From Herbinix sp. (GTDB lineage: Bacteria; Bacillota; Clostridia; Lachnospirales; Lachnospiraceae): DNA of 36,473 nucleotides. Below are positions 1 through 9,267 of the stretch, piece by piece. The stretch spans positions 1 through 36,473 of the forward strand of contig JAQZBA010000006.1 of NCBI GenBank assembly GCA_029239365.1, given 5' to 3'. A program made the translations under genes and the position numbers. Numbering within the stretch: the stretch's first letter is position 1; the number at the start of each line of letters is the position of its first letter. Below the pieces are notes generated by a model. It was not told the DNA's origin. It saw only the letters and a program-made list of their open reading frames with translations, and searched no databases.

Positions 1-308
1 GGAGCGAAAGATGATCTATAGGTAATCTATAGAGCGTGTAGCAATAGAAAGAATGAATCAAAGAATTAATCAGGTAATATGTAAGTATATTACATTAAAA
101 TGGTAGTTCCTGTCAATTGAAAACTACCGGATAGACATTAATTTGGTATATATTAACAACAACTTCTTTTTATTCTGCCATTTTTCACAACGCATTCCGC
201 CCTACCGGTTCCTATCCGGATGGAGCCTCTCGCCTTGCTCCTCGTATCTTCTCTTCCCGGAAGAATTCGTCCGGGACATCTCTTCCGGGAAGATAATGTT
301 GTAACAGA
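1..308. other. Intergenic stretch with small inverted repeats
   Basis: No reading frame here looks like a gene. I see two short dyads: GTAATAT (74-80) with ATATTAC (87-93), and GGTAGTT (102-108) with AACTACC (122-128). They could be RNA hairpins of a transcript whose gene lies to the left, but neither is followed by a T-run. The right end holds the inverted repeat described separately at 252-293. Confidence 0.4.
252..293 (-). terminator. 13-bp inverted repeat just downstream of bofA
   Basis: TCTTCCCGGAAGA (252-264) is the exact reverse complement of TCTTCCGGGAAGA (281-293), with a 16-nt loop. Each arm is itself nearly palindromic. It begins 16 bases past the bofA stop, so it probably marks the 3' end of that transcript. 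No clear T-run follows on the minus strand, so intrinsic termination is uncertain. A protein-binding or processing site is an alternative. Confidence 0.4.
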
Positions 309-581
309 TCATGCATAGGAATAATATAGCGATAGGCCATAAAGCAACAGAAATCCAGGTAACCCAAGAAGTCCATTCGTCAAGACTGTAACTCCGTTAA
401 CCCCGACACTAACGGGATACCCCTGAATACTTAGGGCGAGATTCAGAAGATAGATACCTGCCGTTCCAAAACAGGCACGTAGTGCAAAATCAATCAGTAG
501 GTCCGGCCTGCGCCTGATAATACATACGGTGATAAATATTACACAAGCGATAATAATCGCAATAAAGATATAGCTGTTCAT
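309..581 (-). CDS. bofA: BofA-type pro-sigma-K processing inhibitor
   Basis: This 90-residue hydrophobic protein has membrane segments near residues 2-20, 30-50 and 62-88. Its C-terminal half carries the run TNGLLGLPG followed by a hydrophobic end, which is characteristic of the SigmaK-factor processing regulatory protein BofA. In Bacillus subtilis, BofA sits in the outer forespore membrane and holds the SpoIVFB protease inactive until the forespore checkpoint signal. Length matches the family. The start has a strong AGGAGG about 8 bases upstream. It is head-to-head with the DUF2508 gene at 716. In Bacillus the two homologues (yaaL-bofA) are co-directional after recR, so this arrangement is rearranged. 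I did not find a convincing sigma-E promoter by eye. Confidence 0.85.
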   Translation of the reverse strand: MNSYIFIAIIIACVIFITVCIIRRRPDLLIDFALRACFGTAGIYLLNLALSIQGYPVSVGVNGVTVLTNGLLGLPGFLLLYGLSLYYSYA

Positions 582-715
582 ACTCTTATCCTCCTTGTCC
601 AGTGGTAGCTCCTAGTTCATTTATATACTTGTTTATCCATTTTATGTTAATAAATAGAATAAAAGGCAAATATTTTGACTATACTATAAGCAAATATAAT
701 TAGGATGGTGATTGA

Positions 716-934
716 ATGCCACTATTTACTAAGAAGAGACCATTAAAAGATAATCTGATGCTGATAAACGAGATCAATAAGACTAAGATGGCGCTGGAGG
801 CAGCTTATTCTAACTTTGAGAATGTTGTTGATCCGGACCTAATTGATAGCTGTATCTATGAGCTGAATGCAATCCAGAACAGATATCATTTTCTTCTAAA
901 ACAGGCTAAGGCTACGGAGCAAAGATACTGTTAA
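716..934 (+). CDS. DUF2508 (YaaL-like) small protein
   Basis: This 72-residue, soluble, helical protein begins MPLFTKKRP and continues with a charged helical region containing the run YELNAIQNRYHFLLKQAK. The pattern fits the DUF2508 family (YaaL of Bacillus), which has no established function and is often next to recR and bofA in Firmicutes. A GGTGA element sits a few bases before the ATG. It is divergent from bofA with 134 bases between the starts, and a hairpin follows at 973-1003. The bofA neighbourhood supports the call. Function is unknown. Confidence 0.7.
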   Translation: MPLFTKKRPLKDNLMLINEINKTKMALEAAYSNFENVVDPDLIDSCIYELNAIQNRYHFLLKQAKATEQRYC

Positions 935-972
935 TTAACAATTGATAATCGATAACCTTCCAGAAACTATGA

Positions 973-1003
973 ATAAGGCTGTCCCAATTCAGGACAGCCT
1001 TAT
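973..1003 (+). terminator. Hairpin terminator after DUF2508 gene
   Basis: ATAAGGCTGTCC (973-984) pairs exactly with GGACAGCCTTAT (992-1003) around a 7-nt loop, giving a 12-bp stem 38 bases after the stop at 934. The tail TCTTCTTA is only moderately T-rich, so this is a probable rather than ideal intrinsic terminator. Confidence 0.65.
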
Positions 1004-1004
1004 C

Positions 1005-1400
1005 TTCTTATGTATCTTATTATATTCGTAAGTACCTTAATAATTTTATCAATTCATAACTGTAAAGTACATTATTATTCTTTTGTACTCTGAACTTTTC
1101 CTAAGTATCTTGATTATTCCTAAGTATTTTGATTATTCCTAAGTATCTTGATTATTCCTAAGTATCTCGATTATTCCTAAGTACCTTGATTATTCCGAAG
1201 TATCTGATTATTCTTATGTACTCTATACTTCCTTCGTAACTTATCCAATTCTATTGCAGCCTTGGAAGCCTTTGTACTTTTATTTCTTGTTTTCTTCCGT
1301 GTCTCATTACTCTTATGTATTTCAGAATTCTTATGTATCTTTCCTTCGCTTTTTGTCTCAGGCGATTAGCCCTGATGTATCTCATGACAATTCTTTCGTA
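1005..1400. repeat. Degenerate 19-bp tandem repeat block
   Basis: Between 1100 and 1212 there are six head-to-tail copies of a unit close to cctaagtatcttgattatt, at 1100, 1119, 1138, 1157, 1176 and 1195 (the last is 18 bp). Copies differ at one to three positions. Weaker copies of the core TTCNTANGTA extend left to about 1005 and right to about 1400, so the array seems to be an old, decaying minisatellite. The period is not a multiple of three and there are no spacers, so it is neither coding nor CRISPR. It fills the gap between the DUF2508 gene and the 3' end of fliS. Confidence 0.8.
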
Positions 1401-1423
1401 TGCTTCCCTCTTTGGTATCGGCT

Positions 1424-1903
1424 TTATGCAATAAACCCGCGGCTCTTGTTACTCGGATCAACATAGGTCTCATTGAGATAACCTCTGCCGTAGGTTAAGC
1501 CTGCGTAGAGCTGCTGCGTATTACGCATGACAGGACCACTTTTATCGGATTTGCTAACACCCTCGAACCCAACTAGAAGCTTATTCAGTACACTTTCTGC
1601 ACTGTCTAAGGAATCCGGAATTCTACGGATGATCGCTTGAATAATTCTCTTATTAACATATAGATATAGACTGAGTAAGTCATAGGAGATTGCATAGCTA
1701 TAGTTTAATGCTGCCTGCAACTCCGTGATATACTTCTGTGCCAGCTTTAGCTCTTTATCAAAGCCTGCTATGTCACACTTAGCAAATGCTTCCCGCGCTT
1801 CCTTAATCTCTGTCAAAATCATTTCATACAAGATCACGGTTAATTCGCTCTGCGAAGCCTGTGTTACTCTTAAGGAAAATGCTTTGATTGCTTCTTTATT
1901 CAT
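1424..1903 (-). CDS. fliS: Flagellar export chaperone FliS
   Basis: This 159-residue, all-helical protein contains SELTVILYEMILTEIKEA near the N-terminus, matching the FliS pattern in which a short stretch before an LY-x-x-x motif opens a four-helix bundle. FliS binds the C-terminal helices of unpolymerised flagellin in the cytoplasm and delivers it to the flagellar export gate. The bundle ends near residue 115. The remaining 45 or so residues are a tail longer than in the usual ~130-residue FliS. The gene starts 32 bases after the flagellin stop and is surely co-transcribed with it, which supports the call. The degenerate repeat block begins just past its 3' end, and I see no obvious terminator there. 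Confidence 0.85.
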   Translation of the reverse strand: MNKEAIKAFSLRVTQASQSELTVILYEMILTEIKEAREAFAKCDIAGFDKELKLAQKYITELQAALNYSYAISYDLLSLYLYVNKRIIQAIIRRIPDSLDSAESVLNKLLVGFEGVSKSDKSGPVMRNTQQLYAGLTYGRGYLNETYVDPSNKSRGFIA

Positions 1904-1935
1904 ATTCTCCTACCTTCCATTGTAACCAACGGCGA

Positions 1936-3495
1936 TTATTGTTGTAATAGAGTAAGAATAGTCTGGGGTCTCTGGTTGGACTGAGCAAGCATGGAGGTAC
2001 CGGCCTGCGCGAGTACGTTCTTCTGTGTATAGTTTGCCATCTCTTCTGCCATATCTACATCCTCGATACGGGATAAGGACTCAGTCATATTCTCTGAGGT
2101 AGTATCCAGATTGGAGATTGAATGCTCCAGTCGGTTCTGATAAGCACCTAACTTGGAACGAATTGCGGATACTGTATTAATTGCGTTATCCAGCAAGGTG
2201 ATCGCTTCCTGTGCACCATCTGCTGTACCTATATTTATCTTATCTACTCCTAAGGTAGCCGGAGTTACCTCCGGAATTCTTACTGCCATAGTCTGGCCTT
2301 CGTTTGCACCAATCTGAAGATCCATAGGACCGGCATCCAGGACGGATACTGTTACTTCAATATCGCCTGCCGGTGTTGAAGCGGTATCTTCAACTCCCGG
2401 AGTGAAAACTCGTGTTAATGTATTAATATATGCGTCATCAAAAACTGTTCCTCTTGTGCCAGGCTCAACTTCAAAAACCATACTAAAATCATTTCGGTCA
2501 GATACAGTTACTTTATTACCATCAACGGAAACCGTTGCTGTCTCTTTAAATATTGAGGTAGCTGATAATACAACATTTGCCTCTGCATCAAAGCCTTTTG
2601 AAACCGCACCATCAATGGTAAGACCAAGAAGATTGCACAGGTCCTCATTATCGCAGTACAACTCAACTTCTTGACTAGAACCATAATTTCTTGAAACAAA
2701 AATCATGTACGAGTTATCTGCTATCGGATCAACATCATACCCAGCCATCTCAGTAGCTCCGGTTGCTGATGGAGTATTTGCTGCTGATGCAAAAACATTA
2801 ATATCAACATTGTCACAGGCATCTCTAACCTTCTCGAATACATCATCCATGGTATCACCGACATTGACGGAAACAGTCTCGCCATTAATATTGATGGTAC
2901 CCGCTAAATCTTCTGTAATTTTTCCTCCCGATAGATCAGTATAATCTATTTGTGCTCCGACGATAACTGCCTGTCTCGCATCTCGAGTGATCTCTACTTC
3001 ATAACTACCTACGTCTACTGTGTCAGATAACGACACCAGACTTACATTATTGTTACTGGAATATGACTTTCTATCGATATTACCATCAAGCAGCGTCATC
3101 GTATTGAATTCTGTGGTTTCAGAGATTCTGGTGATTTCCTGGTTTAACTGGTCGATTTCGGATTGAATTGCAACACGGTCTGCGGTTGTATAGGTTCCAT
3201 TCGCGGACTGAACTGAAAGCTCTCTCATTCTTTGAAGCATGGACTCAACTTCAACTAATGCACCTTCTGCGGTCTGGATAACTGAGATGCCGTCGGAAGC
3301 GTTTCTGGACGCCTGGTCAAGACCGGAGATCTGAGTTCTCATTTTCTCTGAAATTGCGAGGCCTGCTGAGTCATCTGCTGCACTGTTGATACGGAAGCCT
3401 GAGGATAATTTCTCTAAGCTATTATCGAGTAAATTATTCGTTTTTGCTAATTGGTTGTTAGCTTTTAAAGCCGAAATGTTATGGTTGATTCTCAT
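1936..3495 (-). CDS. fliC: Flagellin with large central domain
   Basis: The filament subunit has 519 residues. The N-terminal D0/D1 region (about 1-145) opens MRINHNISALKANNQL and contains the conserved LSSGFRINSAADDSAGLAIS. The C-terminal D1/D0 region (about 430-519) contains ENMTESLSRIEDVDMAEEM and ends TILTLLQQ. The central part, about 280 residues, is larger than in minimal clostridial flagellins. It includes a segment near 195-290 (GTININGETVSVNVGDTMDD) that resembles the Flagellin_IN repeat. A ribosome site AGGTGA lies 6 bases before the ATG. Upstream, a SigA-like TATAAT can be read at 3632-3627 on the minus strand without a good -35, and I could not identify a confident sigma-28 promoter. 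FliS follows directly. Confidence 0.97.
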   Translation of the reverse strand: MRINHNISALKANNQLAKTNNLLDNSLEKLSSGFRINSAADDSAGLAISEKMRTQISGLDQASRNASDGISVIQTAEGALVEVESMLQRMRELSVQSANGTYTTADRVAIQSEIDQLNQEITRISETTEFNTMTLLDGNIDRKSYSSNNNVSLVSLSDTVDVGSYEVEITRDARQAVIVGAQIDYTDLSGGKITEDLAGTININGETVSVNVGDTMDDVFEKVRDACDNVDINVFASAANTPSATGATEMAGYDVDPIADNSYMIFVSRNYGSSQEVELYCDNEDLCNLLGLTIDGAVSKGFDAEANVVLSATSIFKETATVSVDGNKVTVSDRNDFSMVFEVEPGTRGTVFDDAYINTLTRVFTPGVEDTASTPAGDIEVTVSVLDAGPMDLQIGANEGQTMAVRIPEVTPATLGVDKINIGTADGAQEAITLLDNAINTVSAIRSKLGAYQNRLEHSISNLDTTSENMTESLSRIEDVDMAEEMANYTQKNVLAQAGTSMLAQSNQRPQTILTLLQQ

Positions 3496-3648
3496 TAAGT
3501 ATCACCTAATCCCTTTCTGTTTCGGCAGCCATCCCCCTCCATGTAATGATGGTTCGCACGATATCATTCTTAGTAAATTTTCTGTCTTTTGTTCAGCAAC
3601 TTCCATGTGGCCGAAATACATCTAATATTATACTTTTCTGTTTGCGCA

Positions 3649-6600
3649 TTATTCGCTATCTTCAGCGTATCGTACCATTTGTACCATCGCTTTCGCCAGC
3701 CGGTACAATGCCCGTTCCGTTTCATTTCCTACGGTTTGAGCATGTCCTTCTGTCTCCGGGTGCTGATAACTGTAGTTATCCTTTTCTCTAACTGACACAC
3801 CAAAATCCAGCTGCTTCAAATTTATGTTGCTTTCCTCTGCTACATTTGTTATCTCTGCTGCCTGAGCCTGAAACCGATTCAATCCATTACGGTTATCGCA
3901 AGCGATAAAACCCTTTAAGGTCTGCTCCTTTAATGAGAATTCTGCCCGGATATCACCCAACTCCTCCGACTTTATCGTCACGGATACTCTCCCTGAAGCT
4001 TCAGAGCTTCGCAGAATCGTAAGGTTCATATTCGTTATACCCTTCGTGGTTTCAATCGGTATCTGGTAGAATTCCTTCGATGCTAACCCTCTTAAAAATG
4101 TCATCTGCTTACCGATACTTCTAAGCTCTGCCAGCTTATTGCTATCTATAATCTCCTGCGAACATGCAAGCTCCAGTGTTTGTTTTGCCTGGGCTTCCAA
4201 GCTCTCATATGCTTCGTTCACCGAAGACTTGTCGAATATTGTATCGGATAATTCATTCAATTCCTTTAGCTTATTTTCTGAATTTTCGCTACTATTTTCA
4301 TTTTGTCTTCTTAAAAGCTTTACAATAGGCGATATTCCATTACTTAATATCTGATTGGCTATCAGGATATTCTGGGATGAGCTGTTCATCTGATAATCAT
4401 TTAGGAAGCGAAGCGACTGCTCTGAAGTCTTACATAATTCTCGGAGCTGTTGTACCTTCTGTGTATGTAATTCGGTTGTGCTATCCTCAGCCTCTACATT
4501 TCTCTGAAGCTGTTCCAGCAACATCTCTAAGGGAACATTCTTAATTGTATCCCACATTCCATTATCATCGGCTAAAGCAGCGGTCATTGATTGAAGAAGT
4601 CCTGTCTGAGTAGCTGTCGTATTGCTCCCTATCTGTTGAGCCTCCTGCTGTAATAGCCCTAGCTTCTCAGGAGAGATTTCATCCACGATCTGTTTGAGCA
4701 CGCGGTTAAGGTATTTCACTTGTTCCTCAAGCTGTGCCTTCTCCTCTGACTCTTCGCCCATCGCTTCTTCAGATAAATTGTTGAAACCGTTCAACTGTTC
4801 CGCAATACTCTCCTTGTTACGGCTGATCTCGGTCATACTACCGAATTCATCATCGATTGTTGCCGATATTCTGCCCTTCTTATCGGTCTGAACCGCTGTG
4901 AGCAGATGGGATAGCGTTACCTCCCTGTCCGCCTTAATTACTGATCCCAGAGCCGCACCATCCGATTTCTCAACATTATAGAGCAGACGGTATACACCGA
5001 TATAGGTCTTACGCTCCTGTGGTGTAATTCCATTCTCCTTCTCCAACTTGTGAAGATAATTACTAAACTTATCCTCGGTTGTTATTCCAAGTTCCTTTTT
5101 CATCCGGTCAATGGCAGTATTAAGCTCACTGATTGGCAGGTTCAGAGGGTTAATGCCTTCCTTTATCATCCTTACCGTAACTGCAGGATGCAGGTTTTGA
5201 ATTAAGGTAGTTACTTCTTTATCATAGGCTTTCACCTTATCGATCGCTTCCTGTGTTATCTCCATCCGGTTATAACCAAGAATACGAACCGCTCGTTGGT
5301 TTGCCTCGGTTTGATCAATCCCTAGTTCATTCAGCAAGGAATCCATATTCGCAAAGGCCTTTCGAATCGAATCTCCATACTCTGAGTTCGGTACCGTTGC
5401 CAAGGTCTCATAGGCAGTGCCTGCCTTCGCATATTCTGCCTGAAGTCTTGTGCCGGAGGACAACAATCCCGGTATAGACTGAGTTGACCTCTCAGCAAGT
5501 GTAGCACCTAGTACTGAGGAAGGCATAAGCTTAAGCTGTTCTACATTCTGGGTTGTGGTTCTTAAGGTCTCTAGCGCCTCGAAGGTGTCTTCAATATCTG
5601 CCTCACTTAGAAGCTTCTTATAGTAGCTATCCTCGAGCCTACGAAGCTCCTCTACCACCTTCTCTAGCTTCTCTGTCTCGATATGGATGCCCTTCTTCTC
5701 CAGTCTCCCGGCGGACTCCAGTGTCATCTTCAGACGGATCTCTTCTAATTGTCGCTGAGCCTTTACATCCTCATATTCCTGACGAACTGTATCATCTTTC
5801 CTTGAAGCATCAGTCGTACCTATATCTGACGAGCCCGGATTGCTTGATACCGTCTCCGACGTAGCTTCTTCTTCTCTGACTGTAGCCTCCACCTTAATCT
5901 TCCCAGTGGCTATCTCTGCCTGAACTGTTGCAAGCTTCTTTATTGTTAATTCCAGCTTCTCCTGCACAGCGTAGGTTACTGCCTCATCACTGATAGAGTT
6001 AATATTCGTTATTACCTGTTGTAAGTCCGAGACACTCTGAGACGCTAAGGTTACATCCTTTGGTGCAGTGCCGCTCCTCATGCCTTCGATAATACGGTCA
6101 AGTACCATCTCTGAATTCGTATTATCCTTAATTTCAGCCAACTCCCTCTTATAGGCGAAGGTCTCTGCTGTCAGAGGAAGCTTATTCTCTAGAATCCATC
6201 TTGCTTCTGACAGATTCGTCTGATTAACCTCATAACCAGCCTCTTCGATTACTGCCTTAACCTGGTTCTCCAGCTGACTCCATTCTTGTCCTGATAGCGA
6301 CTCTGTTTTCTCCTGATACTTTGCACTCCCACTGTAATATGCCTTATAGATATTCTCAATGGTAGGCTCTACGTCCTGGGATATGAGGTATTTCATTGCT
6401 TTGTCATCTATTTTTATCACCGTACCACTAAGCGCTAAAGCTTTATTGATACGATCAATATTCTGCTCTGTAACAGGAAGATTCTCAACTTTTAGTCTTG
6501 AGATCAGATCTGCTTCCTTTATTATGTAAGCATTTGCCCCCCCAGTCTTCTCATGGTGTGCCTGTTCTGCCTGGGTCTTCTCTGCTTTGATCCGGTTAAT

Positions 6601-7131
6601 TGCTTCATATAATCCGTGAATCGACATTGTCTCAACCGGAAAGCCTTCCATCTCTAAGGCTTTATAATCCTGCTCGGTGAATTTTATACTGATCTCTTCC
6701 AGCTTATCTAAAGCATCCTGAGTAGCCTTGTCTTTCTCTGACTCCTTGGAAGCCTGTTCCTTCTTAGTTCGTAAGGTCTCCCAATCCGTTTCCTTAACCT
6801 TGATCGCTTTGATGGTTTGGCGTAACGTGTTTATGTTATCCTCTATCAGCTTAAGCTCAATCTCCGCTTTGGATGCTTTGATTACCTCGAAGGTCTTTCT
6901 TTCCCCCGGAACAGCATTCTTTAATACTTCCTTTGAGGTGGTCACTCTTAGACCATCAAAATCAAGGATTACCTGCTCATCGACTGAGAAAACGGTGCCT
7001 GTGATTATTTGCCCCTGCTTCAGTCTTGCCAGCCCATCCTTGTTTTTATCACGCTCCACAGTCGTTTCTAAGCTTCTATTCTTCTCTACTGCTTTTTCTC
7101 TTCTTGCTTCCATTGAAACGTTATAATTCAT
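3649..7131 (-). CDS. Large FliK-like flagellar protein (possibly DUF6240)
   Basis: This 1160-residue hydrophilic protein has no signal peptide or membrane segment. Residues about 36-95 form a small beta-rich module (GQIITGTVFSVDEQVILDF) like the start of FliK hook-length proteins. A very long helical middle (about 100-960) repeats a pattern of a short helix, a hydrophobic-Pro/Thr turn and a second helix, for example LPVTEQNIDRINKALALSG and VEPTIENIYKAYYSG. The C-terminal region (about 1000-1110) contains ITNMNLTILRSSEASGRVSV and SEELGDIRAEFSLKEQTLKG, which follow the FliK C-terminal (Flg_hook) layout. I believe such proteins are grouped as DUF6240, from memory. FliK sets hook length and switches export specificity. 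This protein is about twice the usual length. The start has TGGAGG upstream. Flagellin lies 153 bases downstream, which supports a flagellar role. The function is inferred. Confidence 0.65.
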   Translation of the reverse strand: MNYNVSMEARREKAVEKNRSLETTVERDKNKDGLARLKQGQIITGTVFSVDEQVILDFDGLRVTTSKEVLKNAVPGERKTFEVIKASKAEIELKLIEDNINTLRQTIKAIKVKETDWETLRTKKEQASKESEKDKATQDALDKLEEISIKFTEQDYKALEMEGFPVETMSIHGLYEAINRIKAEKTQAEQAHHEKTGGANAYIIKEADLISRLKVENLPVTEQNIDRINKALALSGTVIKIDDKAMKYLISQDVEPTIENIYKAYYSGSAKYQEKTESLSGQEWSQLENQVKAVIEEAGYEVNQTNLSEARWILENKLPLTAETFAYKRELAEIKDNTNSEMVLDRIIEGMRSGTAPKDVTLASQSVSDLQQVITNINSISDEAVTYAVQEKLELTIKKLATVQAEIATGKIKVEATVREEEATSETVSSNPGSSDIGTTDASRKDDTVRQEYEDVKAQRQLEEIRLKMTLESAGRLEKKGIHIETEKLEKVVEELRRLEDSYYKKLLSEADIEDTFEALETLRTTTQNVEQLKLMPSSVLGATLAERSTQSIPGLLSSGTRLQAEYAKAGTAYETLATVPNSEYGDSIRKAFANMDSLLNELGIDQTEANQRAVRILGYNRMEITQEAIDKVKAYDKEVTTLIQNLHPAVTVRMIKEGINPLNLPISELNTAIDRMKKELGITTEDKFSNYLHKLEKENGITPQERKTYIGVYRLLYNVEKSDGAALGSVIKADREVTLSHLLTAVQTDKKGRISATIDDEFGSMTEISRNKESIAEQLNGFNNLSEEAMGEESEEKAQLEEQVKYLNRVLKQIVDEISPEKLGLLQQEAQQIGSNTTATQTGLLQSMTAALADDNGMWDTIKNVPLEMLLEQLQRNVEAEDSTTELHTQKVQQLRELCKTSEQSLRFLNDYQMNSSSQNILIANQILSNGISPIVKLLRRQNENSSENSENKLKELNELSDTIFDKSSVNEAYESLEAQAKQTLELACSQEIIDSNKLAELRSIGKQMTFLRGLASKEFYQIPIETTKGITNMNLTILRSSEASGRVSVTIKSEELGDIRAEFSLKEQTLKGFIACDNRNGLNRFQAQAAEITNVAEESNINLKQLDFGVSVREKDNYSYQHPETEGHAQTVGNETERALYRLAKAMVQMVRYAEDSE

Positions 7132-7348
7132 TTTTATCCTCCATAATGCAGAATCTAAGCATTATCTTTCATCCCATGTTGTATTTCGGTATAAGCCGTA
7201 AAAAACTTAACCTGTGCTTCGCTTCCATCGTCTAAGGGAAATATTTCATATAGCACTTCTTACTTGGATAATTTACGAATAAATATGAAACAACAATACA
7301 TTTAAAGGGATGCTTATCCCTGTGATAAGTATCCGGCAGGAGGTAACT

Positions 7349-9106
7349 ATGTATCATATACTTCGAAAACGAATTCTTGCCCTCATCGTAAGCTTATGCC
7401 TTTCTATATCGCTTTTCGGCTGCAGCTTCACTACTAAGCCGGAAAAACAGCAAAGCCAATTCGATGATTTCATGAATAATTTGTTTGTTCAAGAGGTCCA
7501 GTCTGACAGTCTATCCCTGAATTATTCCCTCGCAGAGCCTGAGAACTTCGGAATACATCAGACAGAAGCAACCTTCGGAGAATATAGTATTAGCAGAATG
7601 AAGGAAGACCGTGTAGTCTCTGAGAATCATCTTAATCACTTACTTTCCTTTGATTATTCTCTTCTAACTAAGGATCAGCAGTTGACCTATGATATCGTGA
7701 AGACATATCTGGAAACCGATCTCTCCCTGAGTGAATTCAATTATTATTATGAATGCCTTGGCCCAACGACCGGAATACAAGCCCAGCTTCCCATTCTTCT
7801 CGCCGAATATAGCTTCTATGAAAAGGAGGATATCGATGAGTATCTTCGACTCCTTCCCCTTATCTATGATTATTTTGCAAGTATCATCCAATATGAACGT
7901 GAAAAATCGGAACAAGGTCTCTTCATGAGTGATGCCGTAGCAAAACGGATTATTGCCCAATGTGAAGCCTTTATCACTGACCCTAAGAATAATTTTCTAA
8001 TTACATACTTTGACGAAAAAATCTCTGGTTATAAGAATCTTACTAAGAAGGAAGCAACTGCTTATCGAAGAGCAAATGCTAAGATTGTTCTCACTTATGT
8101 AGTACCCGCTTATGAAATGCTGGCAGATGCCTTAGAGAAGCTAATGGGCACCGGAACCAATGCGGCCGGGCTTTACTATTATCCGGAAGGGCAAGCTTAT
8201 TATGAATGTCTCTCAAGATCTAAAACAGGTTCTGATAAAAGCATGGAGGAAATCATCAATATATTAGAGACTGCCATCGGGGATGGTATCGTAGATATTA
8301 CAGCGCTTACCTTATCCGACAAGAATATCATTGATAAATATCTGGAATTCAACTCCTTTCCCCTCACGAATCCAGAAGAGATATTGCAGGATTTAAAGAT
8401 GGATATCACTACCGATTTTCCCAAGGCAAAGACCGTTAATTGTGAGATCAAGTATGTACCGGAATCTCTCGCCAATTACGTGAGTCCGGCCATGTATCTA
8501 GTCCCTCCCCTGGATAGTTATCAGAATAATGATATCTACATCAACGGAAATGACGAAAAGACCTTATCCATGATCTATACTACCGTAGCTCATGAAGGTT
8601 ACCCGGGTCACATGTATCAATGTGTTTATTTCCGCAGCCAGAATCCGGCACCCATACGAAGTATTATGAACTTTATGGGTTATGATGAGGGCTGGGCGAC
8701 CTATGTCGAGATGTGCTCCTATCGTTTTGCAGGAATTGATGATAACCTTGCTGATTTTCTGAGAGCCAATAACATCGTTATATTATGCATGTATGCCCGG
8801 GCAGATATCGGAATTCATTATCAGGGCTGGACCAAGAAGTCGGTGATGAAATATATTATGAACTTTATTGGTGATTCAACCATTGCCGAACTCATCTACA
8901 ATACTCTGCTTGAAGAGCCTGCTATCTATCTTCCCTATGCTGTCGGATATCTGGAGATGCAGGAATTGCGGGATAAAGCGGAGAATGCCTTGGGTGACAA
9001 GTTCATTGCAAAGGACTTCCATCAATTTATTTTGGATATCGGCCCGGCACAATTTGAAATAATCGATAATTATATGGATTCCTGGGTCGATCATAGCCTT
9101 AAATAA
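7349..9106 (+). CDS. DUF885-family lipoprotein, putative metallopeptidase
   Basis: This 585-residue protein starts MYHILRKRILALIV with a lipobox ISLFGC, so it should be exported and lipid-anchored. A start 39 bases further upstream is possible in frame, but a clean AGGAGG precedes the ATG at 7349 and only this start gives a proper signal peptide. The body is helical. Residues 415-421 read HEGYPGH, followed by MYQC, the HE-x-x-PGH signature of the DUF885 family, thought to be zinc peptidases related to the M3/M32 gluzincin fold. Residues near 448-456 (MGYDEGWATY) supply a likely glutamate ligand. The gene stands alone between the FliK-like gene (divergent) and pckA. Substrate is unknown. Confidence 0.85.
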   Translation: MYHILRKRILALIVSLCLSISLFGCSFTTKPEKQQSQFDDFMNNLFVQEVQSDSLSLNYSLAEPENFGIHQTEATFGEYSISRMKEDRVVSENHLNHLLSFDYSLLTKDQQLTYDIVKTYLETDLSLSEFNYYYECLGPTTGIQAQLPILLAEYSFYEKEDIDEYLRLLPLIYDYFASIIQYEREKSEQGLFMSDAVAKRIIAQCEAFITDPKNNFLITYFDEKISGYKNLTKKEATAYRRANAKIVLTYVVPAYEMLADALEKLMGTGTNAAGLYYYPEGQAYYECLSRSKTGSDKSMEEIINILETAIGDGIVDITALTLSDKNIIDKYLEFNSFPLTNPEEILQDLKMDITTDFPKAKTVNCEIKYVPESLANYVSPAMYLVPPLDSYQNNDIYINGNDEKTLSMIYTTVAHEGYPGHMYQCVYFRSQNPAPIRSIMNFMGYDEGWATYVEMCSYRFAGIDDNLADFLRANNIVILCMYARADIGIHYQGWTKKSVMKYIMNFIGDSTIAELIYNTLLEEPAIYLPYAVGYLEMQELRDKAENALGDKFIAKDFHQFILDIGPAQFEIIDNYMDSWVDHSLK

Positions 9107-9139
9107 CGCTTATTTATTCCAAATAGTAGCATTTACACG

Positions 9140-9168
9140 TTGACATTTACATGCATCGGTTTTATACT
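9140..9168 (+). promoter_or_regulatory. Sigma-A promoter of pckA
   Basis: TTGACA (9140-9145), a 17-base spacer and TATACT (9163-9168) give a near-consensus housekeeping promoter 100 bases before the pckA ATG. Exactly the same pair with the same spacing is found before metG. A second TATAAT lies at about 9220 with a poor -35. Confidence 0.85.
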
Positions 9169-9267
9169 TAATGTGGCGGACAATTGATAAATATACAATT
9201 CAAGTTCTATTAATTCTGTGTATAATTCAGAATAAAGGAACAATTTAAAAAAATAGGAGGATATATT

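Noticed and set aside
1100-1212. Regular short repeats as a CRISPR array
   Set aside because: The 19-bp units are directly adjacent with no unique spacers, and no cas genes are present.
3541-3648. Sigma-28 promoter for flagellin
   Set aside because: Only partial matches to the -10 (GATAT at about 3560) were found and no TAAA at the right distance. I could not support a specific site.
5553-7126. Open frames on the plus strand inside the FliK-like gene (5553-5864, 6728-7126)
   Set aside because: They are antisense to a convincing long gene, have no ribosome sites and show low-complexity Ser/Leu composition typical of shadow frames.
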